38,946 nucleotides of DNA from Pelargonium nanum (GCA_036897485.1 JAYMTF010000348.1:1-38946); one strand, 5' to 3'. Positions 1-13,409 are shown, counted from the first letter of the stretch. Numbers and translations: made by a program. Notes: a model not told the origin generated them from the letters alone.

Positions 1-120
1 TCGTTTAAACTTAATTTTAAACCACAAAATATGAAAAATAGATGTGCCACGTAGGCTGACACGTCACTTTGTACACCAAATTTTTGTACAAATTTTGGGA
101 CATTTAGCATTTTCCATTTT
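1..120 (-). repeat. End of a non-autonomous repeat, cut by the window edge
   Basis: Read on the minus strand this begins with AATGCTAAATGTCCCAAA and contains ACAAAGTGACGTGTCA and a TTTCATATTTT...TTTAAAATTAA block. The same three blocks recur, in a different spacing, at 16123-16345. This suggests two diverged members of one non-autonomous DNA-element family. The left end lies outside the window, so termini and target duplications cannot be seen. Confidence 0.45.
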
Positions 121-2109
121 GAATTGCATTGTCTAGATGAGTAGTTGAGGCCAAATTCTTGAACTTATAATAAATCACCTACTTTTGAGAAAATAATTCA
201 TGCAATCTCACTAGTTCTATATACAGACAATTAAATATCATACTATATATTCTATAACTAATACTATTCATTTTGACTTGTTTAAAACAAATTAATTAAG
301 GGTCCCAAATCCCATGAATTATGGTCCCTACCTTAAAACAACACTCCTTTCACTTTCATTATTGTTTTTTTCTTCTTATAATGTCTTAATGCATTTGCTT
401 ACGTGATTCCCATCCCATGTGACACATAAATATAATCTTATTTTTTTAATGCAAGCTGTTTAGTAGTTGCTTTGTCTTCTCAACTCATTACAAAACAAAC
501 ACAATTTCAATTCATTTAACAAAAAGAACAACAACTAAAGCTAATCAAAAGATAATTAATTCATACTTTAATTATGTTTTTCACGATATGCTATCATTTT
601 GTCTATGCTACTCACAATTATAAAATTTGAAATCTACATAACTAAATTATTATTGACTTAAACTCAAGTCAACTAATAAAATGAACTAATAAAGAAACAA
701 AAAAAAGATATAAGCATACGTTTTGCGCACACAAATCTATTAGACTGATAACCTGATAAACACGTTAATCCGTGAGATGCTATTTCTTTGTTAATTTGCT
801 TGAGTGTTAGCCTCCAACAATTCAAAATTTGGCTTAAAACTAAGACTTCTCAATTAAAAAACAATGAATTAGAGGATTAAAGTGAAAAATAAAGTAGTAG
901 ATTAGAGCATGAAGAAATAGTTTGTTTGGTGGGATGCTCCCTAGCTAGGCAAGGTAATGTGGGGAGCTAAAGCCTAAAACAACAAGTAGGGAAAAACAAT
1001 TATGCTTTTGCTCTTGTGTGTTCAAAGTGGATTGTGATTTCATGACATTTGACCCATCAACCAACTACTTATTTTTTTCTTAAATAAATTATAGAGATGT
1101 GTGCATGTGATCCCAATAATGTAGGCTTTGCAATTGATTAATTATTTTTAATTAATTCCCTTCTAATTGTATATTTTCTTGCAAGTAGAGTCCTCTTGTC
1201 CCACTACTCAGTTTTTTTCCTTTCCAAATTCATATTAAAATGAGATTTATTCACAATGACATTACAAGTTACTTTATATTTATACACTAAAGGCATCTTA
1301 ATTGGTAATGCAATTTACGTGCAAATATTGCTTAAGAGACCCGTGATGATAAAAAAATAACGATTGATCATTGTCATTATGAAACTCACAAATATGTTAT
1401 TTTATTTCATATTTTAAGTTTTTTTAAAGTTAAGATTAATTATTTGAGGCATTGTTATGCCACAAGAAAATATTATAGTTTTTTTTAATATTTGTGAAAA
1501 CTATTTTAAATAGAAATTTATTGACTAATAAATTAAATTAATGTTTCACTATTTTTAGAGATGAAAAATGAAGTATTAAAAATTTACATTTTTTGTTAAA
1601 TGATCCTAGATGCTAAAACAAATTAAAGGCATAAAGTGTTTAAGCATAACATCTATAATTTATTTTATGATATGATTTTATGAAATTGACATCCACATAA
1701 ATTTCGAATTTGTTGAAAAATGGTGGGTCTATAAGTCTATTTATCATATCATATGTGGTGGGATCACTAATATAAATTATTAATAATAACAATAAAGGTA
1801 AATGTTAAATAATGGAATTTGACATCATCATTACATCACCACTATCTCACTTTTATTTGTTTATTATAATTTTATTTTTGTAATACCTAGTAGTACTTGA
1901 AATGTTGGGGGGCTCATGGGCTGGACCACTGTTGATAAAATAAAAATGGGTCAATCAAAGAACACACATCAATGTGGTCCACTAGAGTCCATCCACTCCA
2001 GTTCTTTTGTCAATCATTATCTTTAGTTGAACCACTCCTACCTCATTTTTGAAAAATTTATGATATCTTATTTGTAAGTTTTTTTTGCTACTAAAGCCCT
2101 TTACAAGTG

Positions 2110-2395
2110 TCAATTCGGATTTCCGATCGCATATATTCGGGTTTAGATTGACAAAATTAATTTGAAATCAATTCGAATGAAGTTGAAATTGGATCAAATA
2201 ATTTAGAGTCGGATCGGATAAATTTTAAAATTTTGATGTAAAAGGAATATATTTGTCCAATAAAACCCGATTCATTTTCTTTGATGGATAAATCCGATAT
2301 GTTTCGATCTGAAATTGATCGGATTAGATTGATTTTTTGTCGGATTAGATTTTGGAAGTCCGCGGGTTCAGATCAAAACTGTAAGCTCTAGATCC
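2110..2395. repeat. Degenerate TCGGAT/GATCGGAT-rich dispersed repeat
   Basis: The stretch is rich in variants of TCGGATCGGAT and GATCGGATTAGATT and has no coding potential. Compositionally similar stretches occur at about 33060-33295 and 35760-35995. The last of these is bounded by near-inverted ends (AGCTGGCAAC and GTTGCCACCT), so these may be non-autonomous DNA elements. The superfamily is not assigned. Confidence 0.35.
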
Positions 2396-4015
2396 TTATT
2401 TTTCTTAACACTGTTGAAAAAACTGTAAGAAACTGTAAGAAGTTAAAATGGTTAGGAATTGTTCCGAAAGTTGAGTTTTGTGTAACAGTTTGTTCGAATA
2501 AATACAATTATAAGGAGATATCAATTGTTGAAATGATCATAGTGATCATTGAGTAAGTCACAATTTTATGTAAGTCACGATTTTATACATGTTACGTAAC
2601 AATCTTGTCTAGTTTTACTTACAAAAGTAGAAACTAAACACTAGCTAGTATTATCAAACAATCACTAAAACACTATGGCACTATAAACCACAATCGAAAA
2701 TAATTTCAAATTCATGGATGCTTAACAACTAATACATTGTCAATCACAAAACCAACTAACATGTGAGCTCAAAAAAATAATAAAAACCAACTAATATGCA
2801 TGTGCAATAGCTGTGATTGACATGCACTTTGGTCAACAAATATAGTATTAGAAATAAAATAATATAATGAGTTGAAATTATTAGACATAAACTATTACAC
2901 TAACTAAACAATACCTCAACACTAATTGAACAAAATTAGAACATTTGGCATAAAACTTTATTTCTTTTTTTGGTGACCCTCTTACGAGCACTTGAGAAGA
3001 GAGAAGAAGAAAAAAAAAAACTAAGAAATGATGTTAGAATAAGGCCCTACCAATCCATCAATATTGTAAATTGTTGTAAGGCATGAATCATGATGTTGAA
3101 AGATGGCAAAATTAGCAACAAAAATATGTTTCAAATTGATTATGATTCGTAAACTGATGACTAACTTGGGTAATTGCGTGTTAAGAATATTTAAGCGGAG
3201 TTTATGCATCTTGCGTCTTGAAATATTATAAAAGAAGAAAACTAATTATCATCAATTTTAGTTAAACATTTATATATAAAATAATGTGATAATTTATGTG
3301 GCAAATGAAATGTCACATTTTGTATAATTTCTTTCAAAATAAATATTTATTACTAATGTTATAAGAAATATCAATATCTATGTTGTTGGTTAAACTATTG
3401 ATGGTAAAAATAGAACAATAAGACTAATTGTAAGCAAAATTCAATGATACGTAATGAAAAAGTTAATTTTCAACATCAAAAGAAACAACAAAAGTTTCAA
3501 TAGTTAAGGAAAACCGCAACTTCCACCAATGGAGTATAAACAAAGTAAATAACTAACACAACTACTAAAATACGACGTAAAAAATTCATGTGAAAAAATT
3601 TAATGATGACAAAGGTGATAACCAGACATCTACCAGTAGATTCAACATGAAAAGTCATTAGTGATGATTAAAGAAACAGAGTAACATGACTAGTTAGGTG
3701 GATATGTTAAAATTATGTTTACTCAAGAAGAAATAGTATGAGTAAAAAAAGTTTTGAACCGCCGCCACTAAAAATAAATCAATGGTGACTAAAAAAAACT
3801 TCGAAGAAGAATAGGGAGAGTGGGTAGAGTTTTTAGTTGAGCTACATAGTAGAAGGTAGTTCTCAATATCTCATATTTTAACTCAAAATTTCATCATATC
3901 TCATGCCGTCGGCAAAAAGGCTTGAACCGAACCACGTAAACCGTTTGGTCCAACAAACCTTGACTCCTTTACTAAATTAAGAAATTAAGGTGACAAATAT
4001 GCCATATAATAACAA

Positions 4016-4172
4016 GGCCCAATTCCTCAAGTAGTCAGCCCAATGACTGATGTAGATATATATATATTTATTCTTGTTAAGCCCACATGGTATTTTTTGA
4101 TCAAATGGGTTTGGTTTGTCTATTATGGCCCAAGTCGAGGCCCAACTAACATATATTCTCTGGACCTGGGCC
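4016..4172. promoter_or_regulatory. Cluster of six site II (TGGGCY) elements
   Basis: TGGGCC/TGGGCT or its complement occurs at 4016-4021, 4037-4042, 4080-4085, 4127-4132, 4139-4144 and 4167-4172. Site II elements are bound by TCP factors in plant promoters of housekeeping, ribosomal and respiratory genes. The nearest recognised gene is the lipase, whose start codon is about 1.2 kb downstream. No open frame next to the cluster is convincing. It may be an upstream part of the lipase promoter, the promoter of an unseen non-coding transcript, or chance within a repeat. Confidence 0.4.
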
Positions 4173-5368
4173 GTCCGGTCTGGCCTACTGGCCTTGTGAT
4201 AGACTTGCACGTGAAATCAACACGGTTAAGTTTTCAATATGCATCGAGACGTCACTTTATTCCGTGTACACATTGGAGACCCATATTTCTCGGAAGACAA
4301 AAGAAAAGATCTCTCTATGGATTGAGATTAAAAAAGGGTAGTTGAAATTTGATTTGAAAAAATATATATGGAATTTTGTATTTCTAAAGTAAGTATACTC
4401 AAATTCTTATTTGTCTATGTCCACGTGAAAGTTGAAATATTTCATGTTTTACACAGAGTTATTAAGGGAGAAATTTTCATTTCATTCTGTTACGAATTTA
4501 TTTATGAATTAAACTTTGTTAAAAAATTTAGTTTTTTTTTTACAAATTCCAAAAATTTGAGGGACATTTTGGGATACATTGGTTTGTTATTTTATGTATT
4601 ATTTTTGGAAATATGAACTTTTTGGTAATATTTTTAAAAGTTTCAAAAAATTCTCTATATGTCAAGCTGGCCAAAAATTTTAATACGAATTTGGATTAGT
4701 TTTGTATTTTTAAATACAATTTTTTTCGATGATATTATTAAAAATTCAATAAATTATCCAAACTATGGAGTATATAATAAAAATACTAATATATCCCAAA
4801 AATTCATGAATGCATTTTTTTTGTTTATAAAAAAATTCGTAAAAAGAAACGTTTTTAAAAAACACTACAAATTAACTAAAAACAAATAAATATATCTCTA
4901 GAATGCTAGGATGTCTTCAAAAACATAAAACCGTTAATACTAGTGCAAGTTATAAAAATATTTTATAATCAGTTTAAATGACTTAAGTTGCTTGTAGTAA
5001 TCTCCATAACATGAGAAATGCTACAACTAAATAAATTTTCTAAAATTTTCAAGTTTTCCACTAAGAACAGAAACAAAAAACTAAAATCGAAATCAGAAAA
5101 AAGAAAATGAAAATTGTTTTGTACAACTAAATAGACCTTTAATATTTATTTATAGTTACTCCTAATATTTTTGGTAACTATTGTTTTCCGTATTAGGAAA
5201 AAAAAAAAAAAACGGGGACTTTAATTCCAGGAGCAGTCATTTCACTGTGCATATGCTTCGCGACGATAAACGGATATCCAAACACAGTCCTTTTCGCTCC
5301 CCATCTCTCTCTCTTCCTCCTCCGATCAAATCACTCGCCGCCGATTCGCCACCAACACGCCACCACCA

Positions 5369-8300
5369 ATGGAGTCGCTACAGAACCGAGTCGAGTCATG
5401 GATCAAAGACCAGCGAGCCAGGATCCTCAAGGTCTCCTGGGGCCCGCTCCACTGGCGTATGAAGTGGCCGCCCTGGGAGTACTCCAACGACCGAGAGCAC
5501 CGCAAGAGGTTACAGGAAGAGTACGAGCGGCGCAAGAGGCAGCTCCACGATCTCTGCCTCGCCCTCAAGGCCGACTCCGTCTCCGACTTGCAGGACATCC
5601 TCTGTTGCATGGTCCTCTCCGAGTGCGTTTACAAGGTAACTTCAATTTCGACCTTTATGTTCATGTTTTTGAGTAATTAGGGCTTGCTGTTTGATCTCAT
5701 AGATTCTAGACTTTGGTGATCTTGTACTAGTTTTTGCTCTAATTTCTAGCTGGATTTAGCTCACCATTCAGTCATCAACAAAATAGAATTTTGAGGGAAA
5801 ATGAGTGATCTATTGATGTAACAGGAAATTAGGTTTTGTCAATGTAACAGTTTATGAGCATTTTAGTTGTGTACTTGTGTAGAGTGATGAATTTCATGTT
5901 GGAATGCCATACAACTATCTGGCTATTGCTAAATCAAGACTAAAAGAGAGTTACTCTGTTTGTGCTATTTGGGTGTTCATGAAAATGTTTTTCTTTTCCT
6001 TCCTTTTGTTGCATTTGTTCATGGTATGTATTCTTTCTCATATGGTAGAGACCTGCCGCTGAGATGGTTCGCGCTGTGAATAAATTTAAGGCTGACTTTG
6101 GAGGACAACTTGTTTCTCTGGATCGTATACAACCATCCTCCGATCACGTTCCTCACAGGTTTATACTTCATGACTTAATTTCTCTATAGCAATTATACTT
6201 GTATGGTTTTTGCATTTTGCACACACATATTTATCTCTTTCAGCCGGTTATGTTTTTACATTTGTTGAATGCCCCATGGTTGAAACTGTTTTGCTGTTCT
6301 TGAAGCTCAATTTGGTTAATATTTACCATGTTAGAAGAATCTTGTGCTGATTTTGGTCAATAATTCAATCACATATATCTGTTACCCAAAGTATGATGTG
6401 AATCAGCTAGTGTGAGCCATCAAAGTACAAAAGCTTCACAACAACTAAGATTTAGTATCTTGTGGGTTATCTATAGCATCTCTGCATTTTCTGATTGCAG
6501 GTATTTATTAGCTGAAGCAGGTGATACATTGTTTGCATCTTTCATCGGGACGAAGCAGTACAAGTAAGTAGATGCATTATTGATTTACTAACAAGCTACA
6601 AAGGTGGTTTTACTTTTGGTATAATACATACTTCTACTTTCAAGGGATGTCATGGCCGATGCAAATATACTACAAGGAGCTATATTTCATGAGGATGTTG
6701 CGGAGGGTACTGATCAGATTGAAGCTATTGAACCAGGCCAAGGTGAAAGCCAAAAAGGAAATGGGGAAAACCGGTGGAATCCATTAGGATCAAAACCTAA
6801 GCAACCAAGAGATAAACCTAAACCCGCTGCGCATCGGGTAGGATTCAATTTTCGTTTTCTCTATGTGTGTTTTAGTAGCGCATAATTCTCCGTATGTCCC
6901 AAAATAAGTGTTTTGTTTTATGAATGGATTATTTTTAATAATATCTTTAAGAAAAGTTTGTAAGATACGCTCAAGTTTGTTACAACCAAGGCACATGGGG
7001 GAAAATGAGAGTAAATCAAGCACTATTAGAATCATCATTAATTTTTGCTAGAAAGTAAAACAAGACACTCGGTTTGACACGCTGCGCACTATTTTTGTTT
7101 GTCCTTATGCATGCATTTGTTGATTCCTTGTCATGTAACACATTCCAGTTATTCTTCTTAGGGTTTCATGGCTCGTGCTAAAGGGATACCTGCTCTAGAA
7201 TTGTACAGGCTTGCTCAAAAGAAAAATAGGAAACTTGTCTTGTGTGGACATTCACTTGGTGGAGCAGTAAGCTCTATCTCATTCTTTTCTTTGATACATT
7301 TCTTTAATCCCAAATTCTGATTAGGGATTTCTCACCTGCCATTTTTTATTTTTTGTGTTTGTAGGTAGCAGCATTAGCTACCCTTGCCATTTTAAGGGTC
7401 ATCGCTGCAACCTCTTCATTGAGAGAAAATGAAAAGATCCAAGTCAAATGCATAACTTTTTCCCAACCTGCCGTTGGGAACGCTGCTTTAAGAGAGTAAG
7501 TTATCGATTATCTTCTTACATAAACATCTCTTTTAACTTATAAAAACTAAAGGGTAGTTTCGCCTTTTGTAGCATTATTTTGTTATTTTGTCTGCATATA
7601 TCTTTTCTGGTCGAATATTATTTTTGTTATTAACAAAACTTTCTCTACCCCAGCTATGTTAATACAAAAGGGTGGCAGCATTATTTCAAGAGTTACTGCA
7701 TTCCGGAGGATTTGGTTCCCCGCCTCTTGTCTCCTGCTTATTTTCATCATTATAATGCACAACCTTTGCCAGCTGCTGAAGTTGAAGCCACCAGTTTGCC
7801 CACGTCAAGACGTCAGGAAGGGGTTGATAAATCAAGGGATGAGAAGCTTAAAGAAAATGGGGAGGAACAGTTGGTGCTGGGTGTTGGTCCTGTGCAAAAT
7901 TCTTTTTGGAGGCTTTCAAGACTAGTTCCTTTAGAGGGTGTCAGAAGGCAATTTGATAAATACAGAGGAAAACAACTTGATCCTGTAGAAACATCCTCTG
8001 CAAATGGTTCTGCTGTAAGATCTTCAATTGATGATGTAGTAGCTGAACCACAGTCCCTTGAAATTCAAGAGGGTTCAGATGGTGTATCTCTTACACCATT
8101 TTCTGAGACGGAGAATGGGTCATTGGATGGGATCTCAAGTGCTAAATCAGCCGAAAGAAGCAACACCGATAGTAGGGATGACGGGAAATGGCGCAGAGTG
8201 CCTTATTTACCTTCATATGTACCATTTGGTCAGGTATCTATTTAATGAATTTGTACTCCGTTACATGCATGGGAGATATGCTATTATGCTATAGCATTTT

Positions 8301-11300
8301 GAAAGTTAATTCAAAATGGGAATATGTTCAGGCTATATGCTATTTTCTAGCATTAAGGCATCATCTATTTTTTCCCTAACAAATAGTTAACTTTCGATCT
8401 TAATGAAAACAACGAGCTTATTAATTTTGCTGTTGTTATTCATTGTCTTCACAGAATGAGTTCATAAGAATATATTTTATTCCTTGCAGCTTTATCTCTT
8501 GGGAAATTCATCAGTGGATTTACTATCAGGGGCTGAGTACTCAAAGCTGACATCGGTATGAGCTTCCTATTGAGTATTTTAAAGCTACTCACATTGTCCA
8601 CCGGCAAAAAGAAGAGAAAAAAAAGTTTTGCATATATTATGAATAAGCTGTTAGTAACTTTAGCGATGTCTCATTTTGTTTGCTTATTCTGGCAAAGACA
8701 TTTTCAGGTCAGATCTGTGTTTGCTGAACTAAGGGAACGTTTTCAGTCACATTCAATGAGGTCATATAGGTCACGATTCCAGAGGTAAATATATTACTCT
8801 TGTGAAAGTTATTGTTGGATGGTTCTTGTCTATTATCTTTTTTCCGATTTGGTTTCTTTTGGCTACCTTGGCTAGTGATATTTGTTTTCGTCATTCTTGT
8901 ATTCATTTTTCTCCAACTCTGTTATTTTTTCCTTGGGAAGTTACTTACGGGATGCAATGCAACAATCAAATTTCGCTAGCTAGCTAAACTGACAAAATAA
9001 CCAAGTCATACCATGGTTGTTAAATCGGGATTCATATCGTGAATCGGGAGAGGATTTTGTGAATCGTGAATCGTGAATCGGATCGGGAATCGGATCGTGA
9101 ATCGGGATTTTTAACAACCATGAGTCATACCATATTTTAGAAGAGTCAGTGGATAAATAATTCAAGTGAAACATGTGTTGTTAGAGTCTTACCCATTAAT
9201 CTCTGCAAGAGATGACAATTGACAACAACAAAAGACGCACTGTGATTTTGCTGAATTTTTTACGGCCTTAAATTTCTAGTGTTTTTACTATAACTTTACT
9301 GGCATTCTCCCTCCCTTCTCCCTCTGTAAGGTTTTTACTTTGACCAAAATTCTGCAATCAAATTACTGAAAGAAACAGAGTAAACCATAGTGATTTTGGT
9401 TTCTGGATAAGTCATAATAGCTGTTTACATTATCAATATGAAATTTTGTTATTATGGTTTCATAATTGATTTGGCATCTTCTTTTTATGCAGAATATATG
9501 ACCTTTGCATGGGCGACAATAATTTGTCTTTCTTGGGTATAGAGCAACTGCAACAGTTCCCACATTTACAACAATGGCTTGGCCTTGCAGTTGGAGGCAC
9601 CATAGAGCTTGGACATATTGTGGAGTCTCCGGTTATTCGCACAGCTACTTCAGTTGTTCCTCTTGGATGGAATGATAATCCTGGCGAGAAGAACGGGGAA
9701 CCTTTAAAAGTTGATATTGCTGGTTTTGGGCTGCATCTGTGCACACTGGTTCATGCTCAAGTAAATGGTAACTGGTATTGCCTTTTCCAAATTTCTGTAT
9801 CTTGTTTAATTTAAGGGTACACAATTTATTTTGTAGGGTATGGTTAGTTTTACCTGCATTTGTTAGTTTAATCCGAAAAAATGAGAACTTTGTGATGGCT
9901 GTTGGTGTTTCTGTGTCTTGTACTTTTCTCCTTAGTGATCCAAGTAAACCAAGTTTCTCTCCCCCCATAATCCAGGCCATGACAATGTTCCCTGTTTCCA
10001 TATAGGCCTGAAATTATAATGTTATTTATTTATTATTATATTTTTAGCTAAATCTGTATGAATTTTGGATATGGCATAATGCTCTACTTGTGTTTCTTGA
10101 CTTTTGACTCTTAGTGAGACAACAATATTTCTATTGAACTTCTAAAACTTCAACTGAACGAGTGCCTCGGATATTGGCATTATCTATATCTTTCTTCATT
10201 CTTGTGATATTAAATCGAGGAACTCACTTATTGTCAGTGTTAGAACTTGAAGACTTAGGGTGGGATGGGGTGGGGGCAGGACTAGGACAGTCAAAGATGC
10301 GGCCAAGTGTCATTTTGGTTTCTAGCATACATTAGTCAATAGTCAGGCTGTAGTTTTAATTCTATTTCTTGTGTTCCTTTATCCATTACATCACATTTAA
10401 ACCATATTATTTATCGTAATTCAGGCGTTCAACTACAGTGGAATCTTTTCCTTCAGCACCATCGTACTCTTCAAATCATGGAGCACAGACAGAAATACAA
10501 AAAATAAGAGTTGTAGTTGGTGCTCCATTGAGACAACCGCCAAAGCATCAGATAGTAGCAGATTCTTTGATGCCTGTATTTCCGTCTATTGATCCAGACT
10601 CTCTCACTCTCAATAGACAGCATAGTTTAGGATCATTTGATGAGGAAAAATTTATCCGTCCTGAAGGTTTGAATAATTTTCTCATATTCTGCACCAGTGA
10701 TTTTACCACTGTCTGTAAGGAGGTACATGTCAGAACTCGGAGGGTGCAATTACTTGGGCTTGAGGTACTCATACACTAGTAGATTAACTCATGAAGAGTT
10801 TATATTTCATGCATCAGAATACATGACTTCTATTGTGCTGTGCAGGGCGCTGGTAAAACTTCTTTATTGAAGGCAATATTAAGTGAAGGCAGATTAACTA
10901 CGATTACCAATATTGAGAATCTGCATACAGAGGCTGATGTTCGAGAAGGTATTGCTGGGGGTGTATGCTATTGTGATTCTACCGGAGTAAATTTGCAGGT
11001 GCGTTCTGTTTATTCATATTTGGTTTAAATTCTAGCATTGAAATACACTATCTTCTTTCATATTTTATCAATTTTATAGGTAGCATTTTGAGTATTTATT
11101 GCTACAAAGCTTAATTGTGAATTGTGATCTACGATTCTATCTGTCGAACATTGAGTGTCATCTTCTCACCTTTGTAGGTTGGCCCTACTAATATTTTCTG
11201 AAAATTTTGATATCGTTTTTCTTATCTTCACTTTTACGAAGACATGAGTTCTAGAGGTACATGGTGCTGAGTTTTCCTATCTATAAAATTGTTTGAATAG

Positions 11301-12746
11301 TGTGATGATTCGCTTAGGAGCAGTTGCTTTCCGAGTGAACTTTCTTTCACTAGGTTAGAGAGCGTAGTTGGAGCATTCCTATAACTTATACATTTATATG
11401 TGTGATAATTAGGTTTAGAAGAGATTCTTCGTGTGCATCTGGTTGCTTTCTGTTATATTTCTAACTGACGGTTCTCTAATTTTTGGGGTCATAAATGCGT
11501 GTTTTCTTCTTCATTGCAGGATCTTCATTTGGAAGCCTCTCGGTTTAAGAATGAGCTATGGATGGGCATCCGTGACCTTAGTAGGAAGACTGATTTGATC
11601 GTTCTTGTGCATAACTTGTCCCATAGAATACCTCGATACAATCACCCAAATACATCAAAGCAACAACCAGCCCTTTCACTCCTACTCGACGAAGCTAAAG
11701 CCCTTGGTATTCCTTGGGTGCTTGCCATAACAAACAAATTTTCTGTCAGTGCACACCAGCAAAAGGCTGCTATTGATGCTGTTGTACAGGCCTATCAAGC
11801 GTCTCGAAGCACCACTGAAGTTATTAATTCATGTCCTTATGTTTTGCCCAGTGCCGGGACTACATTGTCTTGGGACACAACAAGTGGAGATTCCGAAGGG
11901 AGGACGGGTGCTCAGAAACTCATTTTAGCTCCAATTAACTTTGTTAGGAGGCCTTTCGTGAAGAAAGACACCATTTTTCCTGTGGAAGGTGTACAGTCTC
12001 TTCACCAGCTTGTTCATCGTGTGCTCCGGAGCCATGAAGAGGCATCTTTTGAGGTAGAAACTTAATTCTAGCAAATTTGCACGTGTTATTTTATTAAGTT
12101 CCTTATATGCATGCCAAGTAAAAAAATGAAAATGTTAAAACAACATCAGAATAACACAGGAATCTAGATTTTAGATACTTGGGTAGCAGTTGGATTATAT
12201 CGATAGAGTTTATCAACTTTTCATCATACTGGTCTGACCAAACACGAAGAAAGGGAATGTCATTCACATTTCCATTCGTGAACAAGATATTAAATCCAAA
12301 CGCTACCTCAGTATATTGCAGCGTGAACAATTTATAACCTTTTTTAATTGGTGTTTGATTCTTTCTGGCATAATGTCATAACAAATGTCGAACAAACCAA
12401 TGTTGACGAAGAGACGTGCCTTCAGCATGATGAATAAATCTATATGATCAGTTAAACTTGCCTGTTGCTTATATTGAATCAAATTTCCCTATACTTACTG
12501 CGCTATAATGCTAACTGAAAAGTACTGTGAACTAACTTGGGTTCTCTGAAATTGAAGGAACTTGCTAGAGATAGGCTTCTGGTGGAGTTCACACGAGAAA
12601 GAGCAATGTCAATGGATGCAAGACGAGATTCTCAGGCGAAGGCGACATCTATGACAGCTGCGGCCGTGGGTGCTTCCCTTGGGGCTGGTCTTGGCATTGT
12701 CTTGGCTGTTGTCATGGGTGCAGCTTCTGCTTTGAGAAAGCCCTGA
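5369..12746 (+). CDS. Class 3 (Ser-Asp-His) lipase fused to a GTPase-like P-loop domain, At3g07400-type
   Basis: I infer 14 exons: 5369-5635, 6049-6158, 6501-6563, 6645-6837, 7162-7266, 7365-7495, 7654-8233, 8490-8555, 8708-8784, 9493-9774, 10425-10764, 10846-10998, 11520-12053 and 12558-12746. All junctions are GT-AG, phases agree throughout, and the product is 1029 residues. The family member At3g07400 is, from memory, about 1000. The lipase part has the Lipase_3 FxGT segment near residue 142, HRGF at about 210-213 and the nucleophile elbow GHSLGG with Ser242; Asp309 in PEDLVPR is a candidate acid. A charged linker follows. The second part has a Walker A motif GLEGAGKT (736-743), a DSTG G3-like motif (782-785) and TNKFS where NKxD is expected. 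The C-terminus (about 1003-1026) is a Gly/Ala-rich hydrophobic segment, possibly a membrane anchor. The start is in good context (CCACCAATGG). Substrate and cellular site cannot be read from the sequence. Confidence 0.88.
9012..9122. mobile_element. hAT-type MITE in intron 9 of the lipase gene
   Basis: This is a 111-bp element with terminal inverted repeats CATGGTTGTTAAA and TTTAACAACCATG. It is flanked by a perfect 8-bp direct repeat AGTCATAC at 9004-9011 and 9123-9130. An 8-bp target duplication is the hallmark of hAT transposases. The interior is built of GAATCG/GATCGG repeats and codes for nothing, so the element depends on a hAT transposase elsewhere. The intact duplication and arms suggest a fairly recent insertion. 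It lies well away from both splice sites of the intron. Confidence 0.8.
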
Positions 12747-13409
12747 CCGATGAGTATGCTCTCTCTTTTTTCTTCGCCAAGTATATATCTTCTTATTGCG
12801 ATTTGGTACCATGTTAGGAGTAAAGTAGCAGCAGGTGATCCACCTTCCCATTGATGTAAATTCATTGAAAACCGAAGTTTTTTGCTTCTCTGTTTCCGAG
12901 ATCGGAGAAATTAGGTAGCCATCGGAGGGACATCCGAGATACTCTTTAGTGATTTAGTTGAAAATATTATCATTCTTTGTCTGAAATTACTTCAGAAACA
13001 TGGTTTCGAGGCAATTGGGAATTTTGACACGCGATTTCTCATGTTAGTATTGTCGTTTCAATATCATTGGTTTTATTACGTAGAATGTGTTGAATCGTGC
13101 TCGTCAATCATTTCGTGTTAGTACGGTCCATTTTGTTACCTCGTGTTCTGCTTTGTGCTCATTAATGTGTCGTGTTCAACTGTTCAACGCTAATCCGACA
13201 TGTTTACAATTTGTGAACTAGTTGTCTGTAACATATTCATTTGGTTCAAAACAAGTCCATAGCTCATAAAAAATACAGTAGAAACAGTATAGTAAGAGAT
13301 GATAACAGTAAACTTGTTGAATATAATCTTATTTGTAATAAAATCCCAATGACAGAAGACCAAGATGGAACAGGCCAAGATGTGGTATAAAAATGAAATA
13401 AGAAACTAT
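12747..13409. other. Convergent 3' region between the lipase and RABA5 genes
   Basis: This holds the presumed 3' UTRs of the two convergent genes. Between about 13026 and 13190 there is a stretch rich in CGTGTT and TCGTGTTCAAC words, which belongs to the dispersed repeat also seen at 14035-14300 and 32490-32726. No further gene is visible. Confidence 0.6.
13026..13190. repeat. CGTGTTCGTGT-type dispersed repeat, copy 1
   Basis: The sequence has recurrent CGTGTTAGTACGG, CGTGTTCTGC and GTGTCGTGTTCAAC words typical of a common plant non-autonomous repeat whose consensus is a string of CGTGT/ACACG units. Related copies lie at 14035-14300 and 32490-32726 in the opposite orientation. The exact ends are not clear. 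Confidence 0.4.

Larger units (their letters stand above)
1..5180. other. Gene-free, AT-rich intergenic region with degenerate repeats
   Basis: No reading frame here resembles a known protein and none has convincing splice sites. The visible contents are a repeat end at 1-120, a GAT/TCGGAT-rich repeat at about 2110-2395, long A/T runs, and a dense cluster of TGGGCY elements at 4016-4172. The short open frames at 3021-3209, 4043-4345, 4368-4616 and 4659-4889 are of low-complexity composition and look accidental. A stretch near 420-560 (TATA-like ATAAATATAA followed by A/C-rich sequence) resembles a promoter and leader, but no coding sequence follows it. Confidence 0.6.

Noticed and set aside
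420-620. Promoter and leader of a gene near the left edge
   Set aside because: A TATA-like word and an A/C-rich leader-like stretch are present, but the ATG near 574 opens onto a very short frame.
4043-4345. 100-codon open frame next to the site II cluster
   Set aside because: Its translation has no recognisable motif, and the GCCCA words that fill it are better explained as regulatory or repeat sequence.
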